A stretch of 64,000 nt of DNA from JBGVMW01 sp045125095. Lineage in GTDB: Bacteria > Bacillota > Clostridia > Lachnospirales > Lachnospiraceae. The position numbers and the translations under genes were made by a program. The stretch covers positions 1 through 64,000 of the forward strand of contig JBGVMW010000069.1 of the NCBI GenBank assembly GCA_045125095.1, in the 5' to 3' direction. The first letter of the stretch is position 1. Each line of letters begins with the position of its first letter. Under the pieces are notes generated by a model. It saw only the letters and a list, made by a program, of their open reading frames with translations, was not told the origin of the DNA and searched no databases. Below are positions 8,413-16,922 of the stretch, piece after piece.

Positions 8413-8485
8413 TATACTGGGGAATCGCAATGTTGTTTGGAACCTTGTATATAAAAATGATATGAATATCTAGGAGGAAACAATT

Positions 8486-11125
8486 GTGAAAAAGTATGGT
8501 GTAAATGAACTGCGAAAGATGTATCTTGATTTTTTTGCAAGCAAGGATCATCTTGTGATGAAAAGTTTTTCTCTTGTTCCGCATAATGACAAGAGTTTGT
8601 TGATTATTAATTCTGGTATGGCTCCTCTTAAGCCATATTTTACCGGTCAGGAGATTCCGCCAAGAAAACGTGTAACTACCTGCCAGAAATGCATTCGTAC
8701 CGGCGATATTGAAAACATCGGTAAGACAGCACGTCACGGTACCTTCTTTGAGATGTTGGGTAATTTCTCTTTTGGCGATTACTTCAAGACAGAAGCCATT
8801 CACTGGTCATGGGAGTTCTTGACAGAAGTAGTAGGCTTAGAAGCAGACCGCTTGTATCCGTCTGTATATTTAGATGATGATGAAGCGTTTGATATCTGGA
8901 ACAAGGAGATTGGTATACCGGCTGATAAGATTACAAGATTAGGAAAAGAAGACAACTTCTGGGAGCATGGTGCAGGTCCTTGTGGTCCGTGTTCAGAGAT
9001 TTATTATGACCGTGGTGTGAAATACGGATGCGGCAGTCCGGATTGTAAAGTGGGTTGTGAATGTGACCGTTTCATGGAGATTTGGAACAACGTATTTACC
9101 CAGTTTGAAAATGATGGAGAAGGCAACTACACAGAATTAGTGCAGAAAAACATTGATACTGGTATGGGATTAGAGCGTCTTGCTGTAGTTGTTCAGGACG
9201 TGGATTCTATTTTTGATGTAGATACCTTAGAAGCACTTCGTAACAAAGTCTGCGAATTTGCTCATACAGAATACAAATTAGACTCTAAGAAGGACATGTC
9301 TATCCGTGTTATCACAGACCATATCCGTTCCGCCTCCTTTATGATATCGGATGGTATTATGCCAACCAATGAAGGAAGAGGGTATGTGCTTCGTCGTTTG
9401 ATTCGTCGTGCAGCAAGACATGGAAGATTGTTAGGGATTGAAGGAAAGTTCTTAGCAAAATTATGTGAAACAGTCATTGAAGGTTCTAAGGACGGTTATC
9501 CGGAATTAGAAGAAAAGAAAGAATTTATCTTCAAAGTACTGACACAGGAAGAAGATAAATTTAACAAAACAATTGACCAGGGCTTGACAATCTTAGCAGA
9601 CATGGAAGAAAAATTAGCCAAAGAAGGTAAGAAAGTATTAGCTGGTGAAGATGCATTTAAGCTGTATGATACATATGGCTTCCCGTTAGATTTGACAATG
9701 GAAATCTTAGAAGAAAAGGGGATTGAAGTTGACGAAGCAGGATTCAAGGCAGCAATGGAAATTCAGAGAAAGAAAGGTAAAGATGCTCATGAAGTTACCA
9801 ACTATATGGGTGCAGATGCTACTGTATATGATTCCATTGACCCGGCAATTACAACAGAATTTGTTGGTTATGACAATCTGACCTTTGATTCGAAGATTAC
9901 CGTGATGACATCTGAAACAGAATTAGTAGAAGCATTATCAGATGGCGAGACAGGAACGATTATCGTGGAGCAGACACCATTCTACGCTACCATGGGTGGT
10001 CAGGAAGGTGACAAGGGTATCATTTGCTGTGAGTCCGGAGAGTTTGAAGTAGTAGACACCATTAAGTTGAAAGGTGGCAAGGTAGGTCATGTCGGTAAAG
10101 TGGTAAAAGGCATGTTGAAAGTGTCTGATACCGTAAGCTTGGAAGTGTGTGAAAAAGGTAGACGTGATACTTGTAAGAACCACAGTGCAACTCACCTGTT
10201 ACAGAAAGCATTGAAGACCGTTCTCGGTTCTCATGTAGAACAGAAGGGTTCCCTTGTTACACCAGACAGACTTCGTTTTGACTTTGCACATTTCTCCGCA
10301 ATGACAGCAGAGGAAATTGCCCAAGTAGAAGCGATTGTAAATGAAGAAATTCAGAAAAATACACCGGTTGTCACAGCTGAAATGTCTATCGAAGATGCGA
10401 AGAAGACAGGTGCTATGGCATTATTTGGTGAAAAATACGGAGAAACCGTTCGCGTAGTATCTATGGGCGAATTCTCCAAGGAATTATGTGGTGGTACACA
10501 CGTGGCAAATACAGGTATGATCACAACCTTCAAGATTGTATCAGAAGCTGGTGTAGCAGCAGGTGTACGCCGTGTGGAAGCATTGACAGGAGATGGTGTG
10601 TTTGCTTACTACAAGCAGATGGAAACAACCTTGGTTGAAGCTGCAAAAGTATTAAAGACAACAACGCACGAAGTTCCGGAAAAGATTGCACACTTAATGG
10701 CAGAATTAAAAGCTGCACAGAGCGAAAACGAATCCTTAAAGAGCAAAGCTGCGAAAGAAGCCTTGGGTGATGTTATGGATCAGGTACAGGAAGTAAAGGG
10801 TGTGAAACTCTTAGCGGTACAGGTAGACAATGTAGATATGAATCGTCTCCGTGACTTAGGCGATGAATTAAAAGCTAAATTAGGAGAAGGTGTCATCGTA
10901 GCTGCATCTGCAATGGATGGTAAGGTCAACCTCTTAACTATGGCAACTGACGAAGCTATGAAAAAAGGTGCACACGCAGGAAATCTTGTGAAAGGAATCG
11001 CAGCCCTTGTAGGCGGTGGCGGCGGTGGTCGTCCGAATATGGCACAAGCCGGTGGCAAGAACCCGGCAGGTATTCCGGATGCGTTAGCAAAAGCGGTTGA
11101 AGTTTTAGAGTCCCAGATTTCGTAG
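8486..11125 (+). CDS. alaS: Alanyl-tRNA synthetase
   Basis: Charges tRNA-Ala with alanine. All domains are present: N-terminal class II catalytic core (MKSFSLVPHNDKSLLIINSG, then FFEMLGNFSFGDYFK), tRNA-binding middle, editing domain with NHSATHLLQ (about residue 564) and the zinc-site CGGTHV (about residue 668), and a C-terminal DHHA1 domain ending in a Gly-rich loop. At 879 residues it is full length. It starts at GTG 8486 with TAGGAGG 9 nt upstream; no other start fits the conserved N-terminus. There is no T-box leader upstream. A weak promoter may lie at about 8430-8460. Confidence 0.97.
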   Translation: MKKYGVNELRKMYLDFFASKDHLVMKSFSLVPHNDKSLLIINSGMAPLKPYFTGQEIPPRKRVTTCQKCIRTGDIENIGKTARHGTFFEMLGNFSFGDYFKTEAIHWSWEFLTEVVGLEADRLYPSVYLDDDEAFDIWNKEIGIPADKITRLGKEDNFWEHGAGPCGPCSEIYYDRGVKYGCGSPDCKVGCECDRFMEIWNNVFTQFENDGEGNYTELVQKNIDTGMGLERLAVVVQDVDSIFDVDTLEALRNKVCEFAHTEYKLDSKKDMSIRVITDHIRSASFMISDGIMPTNEGRGYVLRRLIRRAARHGRLLGIEGKFLAKLCETVIEGSKDGYPELEEKKEFIFKVLTQEEDKFNKTIDQGLTILADMEEKLAKEGKKVLAGEDAFKLYDTYGFPLDLTMEILEEKGIEVDEAGFKAAMEIQRKKGKDAHEVTNYMGADATVYDSIDPAITTEFVGYDNLTFDSKITVMTSETELVEALSDGETGTIIVEQTPFYATMGGQEGDKGIICCESGEFEVVDTIKLKGGKVGHVGKVVKGMLKVSDTVSLEVCEKGRRDTCKNHSATHLLQKALKTVLGSHVEQKGSLVTPDRLRFDFAHFSAMTAEEIAQVEAIVNEEIQKNTPVVTAEMSIEDAKKTGAMALFGEKYGETVRVVSMGEFSKELCGGTHVANTGMITTFKIVSEAGVAAGVRRVEALTGDGVFAYYKQMETTLVEAAKVLKTTTHEVPEKIAHLMAELKAAQSENESLKSKAAKEALGDVMDQVQEVKGVKLLAVQVDNVDMNRLRDLGDELKAKLGEGVIVAASAMDGKVNLLTMATDEAMKKGAHAGNLVKGIAALVGGGGGGRPNMAQAGGKNPAGIPDALAKAVEVLESQIS

Positions 11126-11158
11126 CCAACAAAATTTGGAAAAAATATAAAAAACCCC

Positions 11159-11186
11159 TTGACGTATAAAAAAAATCTGCTATAAT
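11159..11186 (+). promoter_or_regulatory. Sigma-A promoter of rpsU
   Basis: -35 TTGACG (11159-11164), 16-nt spacer, -10 TATAAT (11181-11186). Start of transcription would be near 11193. Confidence 0.85.
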
Positions 11187-11213
11187 TCTAATAGTGCGAA
11201 AAAAATACCCGAT

Positions 11214-11241
11214 CAGTTGTATTTAGCACAATACGCAACTG
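11214..11241 (+). promoter_or_regulatory. Hairpin in the rpsU 5' leader
   Basis: CAGTTGTATT (11214-11223) pairs with AATAC plus AACTG (11230-11241) with a 2-nt bulge. It sits directly before the GGAGGGAGG region that serves as the ribosome binding site, so it could influence rpsU translation or mRNA stability. Confidence 0.4.
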
Positions 11242-11261
11242 GAGGGAGGTTAGGTGATACT

Positions 11262-11438
11262 ATGTCAAATGTAATCGTAAAAGAGAACGAGACTTTAGAT
11301 AGCGCTTTACGCAGATTTAAGAGAAACTGTGCTAAGGCTGGCATCCAGCAGGAGATTCGTAAGAGAGAGCATTACGAAAAGCCAAGCGTAAAACGTAAGA
11401 AAAAATCTGAAGCCGCTAGAAAAAGAAAATATAACTAA
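11262..11438 (+). CDS. rpsU: 30S ribosomal protein S21
   Basis: A 58-residue, very basic protein of the small ribosomal subunit, starting MSNVIVKENETLDSALRRFK and ending in a Lys/Arg-rich tail. ATG 11262 is chosen over an in-frame ATG at 11217 because it gives the conserved S21 N-terminus and has AGGTGA and GGAGGGAGG upstream. The gene has its own strong promoter and terminator. Its codon choice (AAC, CGT, GGC-poor) is that of a highly expressed gene. Confidence 0.97.
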   Translation: MSNVIVKENETLDSALRRFKRNCAKAGIQQEIRKREHYEKPSVKRKKKSEAARKRKYN

Positions 11439-11447
11439 TGTGCTACA

Positions 11448-11476
11448 ATCCTCCAGCTTAGGCTGGGGGATTTTTT
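11448..11476 (+). terminator. Terminator of rpsU
   Basis: ATCCTCCAGC-TTAG-GCTGGGGGAT followed by TTTTTT; a classical intrinsic terminator. Confidence 0.92.
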
Positions 11477-11596
11477 CGTAGTTTATAAATCCAAACGAAA
11501 AGGTCTAAAGAAAATATTAATAAATTAGTACCGAATGCTTATTGCGTATTGTAAGAGAATCTGATAAGATATGCAGTGGAAAAGGAGTGGAGAATT

Positions 11597-12178
11597 ATGT
11601 TAGAAAGTGTATGGTCTATGCCGCTTTTTGGAACCGACATATATCATATTGCAAGCTGGTTCTGGGTATATAGTATTTTGGGATGGCTTGCAGAATCCAT
11701 TTACATGTCAATCTGTAACAAAAAGATTACAAACCGAGGATTTATTAGAGGGCCGATATGTCCGATTTATGGATTTGGTGCATTAACCGTTTATTTCACG
11801 TTGCGCCCGCTGGAAGGGAATTATATTGCATTATATATAGCAGGTATGGTGCTTGCTACTGCGGTAGAATTTTTAGCAGCAAAGCTGATGATACGCTATA
11901 TGGGAGGCGTCTGGTGGGACTATACGGACAAGCCTTTTAATTATAAAGGAATCCTTTGTTTGGAGAGCTGTCTTGGATGGGGGCTCTATACGGTATTGAT
12001 GTTTGGTATATTACAGAAATTGATAGTTGGATTTGTAGACAGTTATTCTTATAATACAGGAAAATGTATTGTAGTGTTAGTGCTGGTATATTATGTAGTT
12101 TCATTTATAATGAGCGTAAGACGAAATCGCAAGTATGAAGGTGAAAAACGGGACGGTATTCAGATGTTCCGTGAATAA
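11597..12178 (+). CDS. Polytopic membrane protein of the putative ABC-transporter type IV (PF06541-like) family
   Basis: A 193-residue membrane protein with about five hydrophobic segments. Conserved-looking features are YSILGWLAESIYM, the RGFIRGPICPIYGFGA loop and the WWDYTDKPFNYKG loop, all typical of a small membrane family found in Clostridia and annotated as putative ABC-transporter type IV. No ATPase is encoded beside it, so the family name says little about function. ATG 11597 is preferred to GTG 11576 because AAAGGAG precedes it. It ends shortly before a perfect 18-bp hairpin. Confidence 0.75.
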   Translation: MLESVWSMPLFGTDIYHIASWFWVYSILGWLAESIYMSICNKKITNRGFIRGPICPIYGFGALTVYFTLRPLEGNYIALYIAGMVLATAVEFLAAKLMIRYMGGVWWDYTDKPFNYKGILCLESCLGWGLYTVLMFGILQKLIVGFVDSYSYNTGKCIVVLVLVYYVVSFIMSVRRNRKYEGEKRDGIQMFRE

Positions 12179-12195
12179 TCGTCGTAGAAAAGCAG

Positions 12196-12237
12196 ATACT
12201 TAGAGCGTGTTTGGTAATTCAAACACGCTCTAAGTAT
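12196..12237. repeat. Perfect 18-bp stem hairpin
   Basis: ATACTTAGAGCGTGTTTG (12196-12213) and its exact reverse complement (12220-12237) flank a GTAATT loop. No T tract follows on either strand beyond TATTTA, so it is a weak terminator at best. It may be an extragenic palindrome or an mRNA-stabilising hairpin after the membrane-protein gene. Confidence 0.7.
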
Positions 12238-12325
12238 TTACGAAACGATGTATTGGTATATCGTATTTGAAATAACTACAGCGTATTGTAGAATGTAATG
12301 ATTGAAGTGGGAGAATGAGAAGAAA

Positions 12326-13747
12326 ATGGTATTTAGCAGTCTTTTGTTTATGTTCCGGTTCTTGCCGGTTGTCTTGTTATTATATTTCATTATACCGAAA
12401 AAGTGGCGGAATCTGTTTTTGTTTTTGGCAAGTCTTGTGTTCTATGCATGGGGTGAGCCGGTGTATGTGTTGCTTATGTTGTTTTCCACAGTGGTCGATT
12501 ACAATCATGGAAGACTGGTGGAAAAATATTTAGAATCAGGAGATAGGAGGAAAGCAAAGTTTTATGTAGCGTCTTCTATGGTTATCAATCTTCTGGTACT
12601 TGGATTTTTCAAATATACGGATTTTCTTATTGGAAGTATAAATGGACTGATGGGAACACAGATTCCTATGCTGAACTTGGCATTGCCAATTGGTATTTCT
12701 TTCTACACCTTTCAGACAATGTCTTATACCGTGGATGTCTATAGGGGACAGGCAAAAGCGCAGAAAGATATAATAGCATTTGGCACGTATGTGGCGTTGT
12801 TTCCTCAGTTGGTGGCAGGGCCCATTGTACAGTATAAGACAATTGCAAAACAGCTGATAGCGCGTAAAGAAAATGTAGACCAGTTTTCCTATGGTATTCG
12901 CCGATTTGTTATTGGTCTGGGAAAGAAAGTGCTTCTTGCCAACAATATCGGTTACCTTTGGGATACCATAAGCACAATGGCTGCCGGAGAGATGACAGTT
13001 CTTATGGCGTGGATGGGAGCAGTTGCGTATACCTTTCAGATATACTTTGATTTCAGTGGATATTCAGATATGGCAATTGGGCTCGGTAATATGTTTGGAT
13101 TCCGTTTCTTAGAGAATTTCAACTATCCGTATCAGTCAAAGAGTGTGTCAGAGTTCTGGAGACGATGGCATATCTCCTTGGGAAGCTGGTTTCGGGAATA
13201 TGTATATATCCCATTAGGCGGTAACCGGTGTGGACTTGGGAAACAGGTACGGAATCTGGCAATTACATGGTGCCTCACCGGCATCTGGCACGGGGCAGCT
13301 TGGAACTTTCTGTTATGGGGTGTGTATTACGGATTCTGGATTATGATAGAGAAGTTATTTCTTATGAAATGGATGGAAAAATGGCATGCGTGTTTTAGTC
13401 ATCTATATACCTTGTGTATTGTAGTCGTTGGGTGGGTAATCTTTGCCTTTGACAATATGGGAAAAGGTCTGGATTATCTGAAGGTGATGTTTGGTATGGG
13501 TGGAGCAGGCTTAGTTGATGATAATACTCTTTATTATCTGCTGATGTATGCTTTGACGTTTGTTATTTTGATAGTGGCTTCCACAGAGTTGCCGAAAAAG
13601 ATGGCAAATCGCCTGTTTGCAATGTTAAAAAACAAAGATAGTATGAAATGGATAGTGGAACTGGTGTGTCTCTTTGCCATTACATTGGCTTCTGTTGCAT
13701 ATCTGGTAAACTCAAGTTATAATCCATTTCTGTATTTTAGATTTTAA
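12326..13747 (+). CDS. MBOAT-family membrane O-acyltransferase (AlgI/PatA/DltB-like)
   Basis: A 473-residue polytopic membrane protein. Its N-terminus (MVFSSLLFMFRFLPVVLLLY, then FYAWGEP) is the hallmark of AlgI-type MBOAT proteins. The catalytic His lies in WHGAAWNFLLWG near residue 325, and FWRRWHISLGSWFREYVYIPLGG matches the conserved cytoplasmic loop. It probably moves an acyl (acetyl) group across the membrane onto an envelope polysaccharide. ATG 12326 is chosen over TTG 12302. Its usual partner, a DHHW/AlgX-like protein, lies 17 kb away at 31078, on the far side of the pilus operon. Confidence 0.92.
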   Translation: MVFSSLLFMFRFLPVVLLLYFIIPKKWRNLFLFLASLVFYAWGEPVYVLLMLFSTVVDYNHGRLVEKYLESGDRRKAKFYVASSMVINLLVLGFFKYTDFLIGSINGLMGTQIPMLNLALPIGISFYTFQTMSYTVDVYRGQAKAQKDIIAFGTYVALFPQLVAGPIVQYKTIAKQLIARKENVDQFSYGIRRFVIGLGKKVLLANNIGYLWDTISTMAAGEMTVLMAWMGAVAYTFQIYFDFSGYSDMAIGLGNMFGFRFLENFNYPYQSKSVSEFWRRWHISLGSWFREYVYIPLGGNRCGLGKQVRNLAITWCLTGIWHGAAWNFLLWGVYYGFWIMIEKLFLMKWMEKWHACFSHLYTLCIVVVGWVIFAFDNMGKGLDYLKVMFGMGGAGLVDDNTLYYLLMYALTFVILIVASTELPKKMANRLFAMLKNKDSMKWIVELVCLFAITLASVAYLVNSSYNPFLYFRF

Positions 13748-13787
13748 CAAGGAAGCAGGAAGTATGGAAGGTACATTAGGTTTTAGT

Positions 13788-13812
13788 TGGGAAAAGTTGG
13801 TAATAAATGGCG
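13788..13812 (+). promoter_or_regulatory. Three TGGNN direct repeats at 10-nt spacing (MraZ-box-like)
   Basis: TGGGA, TGGTA and TGGCG start at 13788, 13798 and 13808, each separated by 5 nt. This matches the repeat and spacing known for MraZ operators (TGGGN with 5-nt spacers). No mraZ gene is here. It lies about 170 nt upstream of the pilus promoter. Confidence 0.35.
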
Positions 13813-13976
13813 TAAAAGTGACAAAATGACTAAAATTAAGTGTTGGAACCGGAAAAAGCATTCTTTTGTAAAAATAAAAAGGGGTAAAAATGCACATGAA
13901 ATTCTTGCAATACTGTTAGAAATAGACATAATGCCGAAGAAAGTTGTCAATTTTAACAAAAAGTTTCGAAAAAGTG

Positions 13977-14005
13977 TTGAAAAGTGTGATACGATAGTAT
14001 ATAAT
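13977..14005 (+). promoter_or_regulatory. Sigma-A promoter of the type IV pilus operon
   Basis: -35 TTGAAA (13977-13982), exact 17-nt spacer, consensus -10 TATAAT (14000-14005). Transcription would start near 14012, 58 nt before pilB. Confidence 0.85.
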
Positions 14006-14069
14006 GACTGTGCCAGAGAAAAAGATGGAACTTGAATTACAGGAATGACAGAATAGAGAGGGTGTAACT

Positions 14070-15797
14070 ATGAACAGACCAATATCCTTTGGCCGCAAAA
14101 AGCGTCTGGGAGATTTGCTGGTGGAAGATGGCGTTATTACAGAAGAACAGAAAGAACAGGCGCTGGAATCGCAGAAAGGTGAGGGAAAAGGAGTAAAACT
14201 GGGTAATCTGTTGGTGGATTTGGGATTTACCACGGAGCTTAAGATTGTTGAGGGGTTACAACATCAGCTAGGAATTGAGGGCGTGTATTTAGCTGATTTA
14301 CGAATCTCTGATGAGATTATAAAATTAACAGATGAAACTTTACTGAGAAAGCATAGCCTTATACCCTTTGGGTTCAATGAAAAGAATCCGAATATATTAA
14401 ACGTGGCTATGAGTGATCCTCTTGATATCCGTGCGATGGATGATATTGCTATTATCACGGGATTTCAAGTACAGTGCTATGTGACAACAGAAAAAGATAT
14501 TGCAGCGGCAATTGACCGTTATTATGGTAATGCTGAGGCGTTGCGTGTTGCAGAGCAGTATACGAGAGAACGAGAGGAACTGAACAAAGCCAGAAACGTA
14601 GAAGAAGAAGTAAATGAAGAATTGCTGAATGAAGCACCGATTGTAAAGCTTGTTAAGCAGATAATTGAGCAGGCGGTGCATAAGAGAGCAAGTGATATAC
14701 ATATTGAACCAATGGCAACCAGACTGCGAATCCGCTTCCGAGTGGATGGTGTGCTCCAGGAGGAAATGCTTCACGACATTAGTCTTCATGCAGCGTTAAT
14801 CGCTCGTATTAAGATTATTAGTGGGTTGGATATTTCTGAAAAGAGAAAACCGCAGGACGGACGCGCAACCAGTATTGTAGATAAGCAGGAATACGATATC
14901 CGTGTGTCGTTGCTTCCGACTGTGTATGGTGAGAAAGTTGTTATGCGACTGGCACAGAAGAAAGGTCTGACAAGGGATAAAAAAGACTTAGGATTTCCGC
15001 CTGTCGAGTTAGAAAAGTTCGACCAGATATTAAGCCATCCGAACGGCATTCTTCTGGTAACAGGACCGACGGGAAGTGGTAAGTCTACAACTTTGTACAC
15101 GGCATTGAGTGAATTAAATGTAGAGGGCGTAAATATTATTACGGTAGAAGACCCGGTAGAAGCGAATCTGAATGGAATTAATCAGGTGCAAGTGAATCCG
15201 AAAGCAGGTTTGACGTTTGCGTCTGCGCTTCGTTCGATTTTGCGACAGGATCCGGATATCATCATGATTGGTGAGATTCGAGATCAAGAGACGGCGGAGA
15301 TTGCCGTAAAAGCATCTATCACAGGACATCTTGTAGTAAGTACACTACATACAAATAGTTCGGCGAGCACAATCACCCGTCTTGCTGATATGGGCGTTGA
15401 GAATTATCTGATTGCAGATTCGGTTGTGGGTGTTATTGCCCAACGTTTGTTGCGACGCGTCTGCCCGGTATGTGGTGTGGAACGGGAAGCGGATGAATAT
15501 GAAAAGAGGCTGTTAGGTAAAGAAAATGAACCGGGTAAAGTCATGATAAAAGAAGCGGTACATCACGAATGTGTAAGATGTGGCGGTAATGGTTATTATG
15601 GCAGAGTTGGTGTGTATGAAATTATGCCTATCACACCGAAGTTAAAGAAGGCAATTAGCAGGGGAGAAACAGCAGATGTAATTGAAAGCGTGGCATTGCA
15701 GGAGGGAATGAAGACACTGCGAATGGGAGCGATGGATTACGTGCTACAGGGGATTACAACAATTGAAGAAATGAAGCGCATTACCTATGAAGATTAA
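14070..15797 (+). CDS. pilB: Type IV pilus assembly ATPase PilB (GspE family)
   Basis: Cytosolic hexameric ATPase that powers pilus extension. An N-terminal MshEN/GspE-N domain (about 1-170; LGDLLVEDGVITEEQKEQAL) is followed by the secretion-ATPase core with Walker A GPTGSGKSTT (about residue 331), Asp box ITVEDPVE, Walker B DPDIIMIGEIRDQET, and the His box of the family. A four-cysteine zinc site (CPVCG about 465, CVRCGGNG about 500) is typical of PilB and absent from PilT. The ribosome binding site is AGAGAGGGTG. First gene of the operon. Confidence 0.95.
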   Translation: MNRPISFGRKKRLGDLLVEDGVITEEQKEQALESQKGEGKGVKLGNLLVDLGFTTELKIVEGLQHQLGIEGVYLADLRISDEIIKLTDETLLRKHSLIPFGFNEKNPNILNVAMSDPLDIRAMDDIAIITGFQVQCYVTTEKDIAAAIDRYYGNAEALRVAEQYTREREELNKARNVEEEVNEELLNEAPIVKLVKQIIEQAVHKRASDIHIEPMATRLRIRFRVDGVLQEEMLHDISLHAALIARIKIISGLDISEKRKPQDGRATSIVDKQEYDIRVSLLPTVYGEKVVMRLAQKKGLTRDKKDLGFPPVELEKFDQILSHPNGILLVTGPTGSGKSTTLYTALSELNVEGVNIITVEDPVEANLNGINQVQVNPKAGLTFASALRSILRQDPDIIMIGEIRDQETAEIAVKASITGHLVVSTLHTNSSASTITRLADMGVENYLIADSVVGVIAQRLLRRVCPVCGVEREADEYEKRLLGKENEPGKVMIKEAVHHECVRCGGNGYYGRVGVYEIMPITPKLKKAISRGETADVIESVALQEGMKTLRMGAMDYVLQGITTIEEMKRITYED

Positions 15798-15830
15798 TGT
15801 GAAATGATAAAGAAAAGAGAGGTATGACAG

Positions 15831-16892
15831 GTGGGAGTGACGATTGAACAACTCTTAGCAACTGCAAAAGAACGTAGAGCATCGGATTTACATATTAGTG
15901 TTGGAATTCGCCCTAAGTGCCGTATCAATGGTGTACTGCATGAAATGGAAGAATATGACATATTATCCCCGGAAATGGCAAAAACTATCATTGAATCGAT
16001 GTTTAAGCCATATCAGCAAGCAACCATCAACGAAAAAGGTGAAGTTGACTTTGCATATAACACAAGAGAATTAGGCAGATTCCGTGTGAATGCCTTCAGA
16101 CAGCGTGGATCATATGCAGCAGTTATCCGTATTGTGGAAACAACAATACCATCCGTAACGAAGTTAGGGCTTCCGTGGTCAACGATTGATTTAACAAAGA
16201 AGAAACGTGGTCTGGTTCTTGTAACAGGACCAACAGGAAGTGGTAAGTCAACTACACTGGCTTCTTTGATTGACGTAATTAACAGTGAACAGCGTGTACA
16301 TATTATTACCTTGGAAGATCCGATTGAATATTTGCATAATCATAAAAATGCGATTGTAAACCAGAGAGAAATTGGTTTGGATACTACCAGCTATGACAAA
16401 GCACTCCGTGCGGCATTGCGTGAAGATCCGGATGTTATCCTGGTAGGAGAAATGCGTGATTTGGATACCATTTCTACAGCAATTACAGCAGCAGAAACAG
16501 GACATTTGGTGTTTTCTACTTTGCATACCATTGGTGCGGCACCGACAATTGAACGTATTATCGACGTGTTCCCACCGCATCAGCAGGATCAGATACGAGT
16601 GCAGTTAGCTTCTGTATTAGAGTCAGTTATCTCGCAACAATTACTTCCAACGGCAGATGGAACAGGACGTGTAGCTGCATTTGAAGTAATGCATGGTACG
16701 CCGGCGATTCATAATCTGATTCGTGAGGGAAAAACACATCAGATTGCATCGATTATGCAGACCAGCAAGAAGATAGGTATGCAGACAATGGATGATGCAT
16801 TGTTTGATTTGTATTTGAAACGTAAAATAGATGGCGCGACAGCAGTGGAGTATGCACAGGATCCGGCGTCTATGCAGGAAAAATTATTTTAA
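15831..16892 (+). CDS. pilT: Type IV pilus retraction ATPase PilT
   Basis: Hexameric ATPase that depolymerises the pilus and drives twitching motility. The N-terminal PAS-like domain (ERRASDLHISVGIRPKCRI) is followed by Walker A GPTGSGKSTT (about residue 133), Walker B EDPDVILVGEMRD and the PilT-type AIRNLIRE-like motif (here AIHNLIREGKTHQI). It lacks the zinc cysteines of PilB. The 353-residue length is normal. It starts at GTG 15831 with AGAGAGG 8 nt before. The presence of PilT indicates a retractile pilus rather than a pure secretion system. Confidence 0.95.
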   Translation: MGVTIEQLLATAKERRASDLHISVGIRPKCRINGVLHEMEEYDILSPEMAKTIIESMFKPYQQATINEKGEVDFAYNTRELGRFRVNAFRQRGSYAAVIRIVETTIPSVTKLGLPWSTIDLTKKKRGLVLVTGPTGSGKSTTLASLIDVINSEQRVHIITLEDPIEYLHNHKNAIVNQREIGLDTTSYDKALRAALREDPDVILVGEMRDLDTISTAITAAETGHLVFSTLHTIGAAPTIERIIDVFPPHQQDQIRVQLASVLESVISQQLLPTADGTGRVAAFEVMHGTPAIHNLIREGKTHQIASIMQTSKKIGMQTMDDALFDLYLKRKIDGATAVEYAQDPASMQEKLF

Positions 16893-16922
16893 TAGCCTAT
16901 AACGGAAGGATTGGAGTTGAAT

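Larger units (their letters stand above)
13748..14069 (+). other. Intergenic regulatory region ahead of the pilus operon
   Basis: About 320 bp without a credible gene. It holds three TGG repeats at 10-nt spacing (13788-13810) and a near-consensus promoter at 13977-14005. An 82-codon open frame crosses both but has no ribosome binding site and an unlikely composition. Confidence 0.7.

Noticed and set aside
8364..8485. Possible T-box leader ahead of alaS
   Set aside because: No T-box sequence (GGTGGNACCGCG-like) or antiterminator; the only hairpin belongs to the preceding small gene.
13787..14035. 82-codon open frame between the MBOAT gene and pilB
   Set aside because: No ribosome binding site, unusual Lys/Asn/Trp-rich composition, and it contains the pilus promoter.
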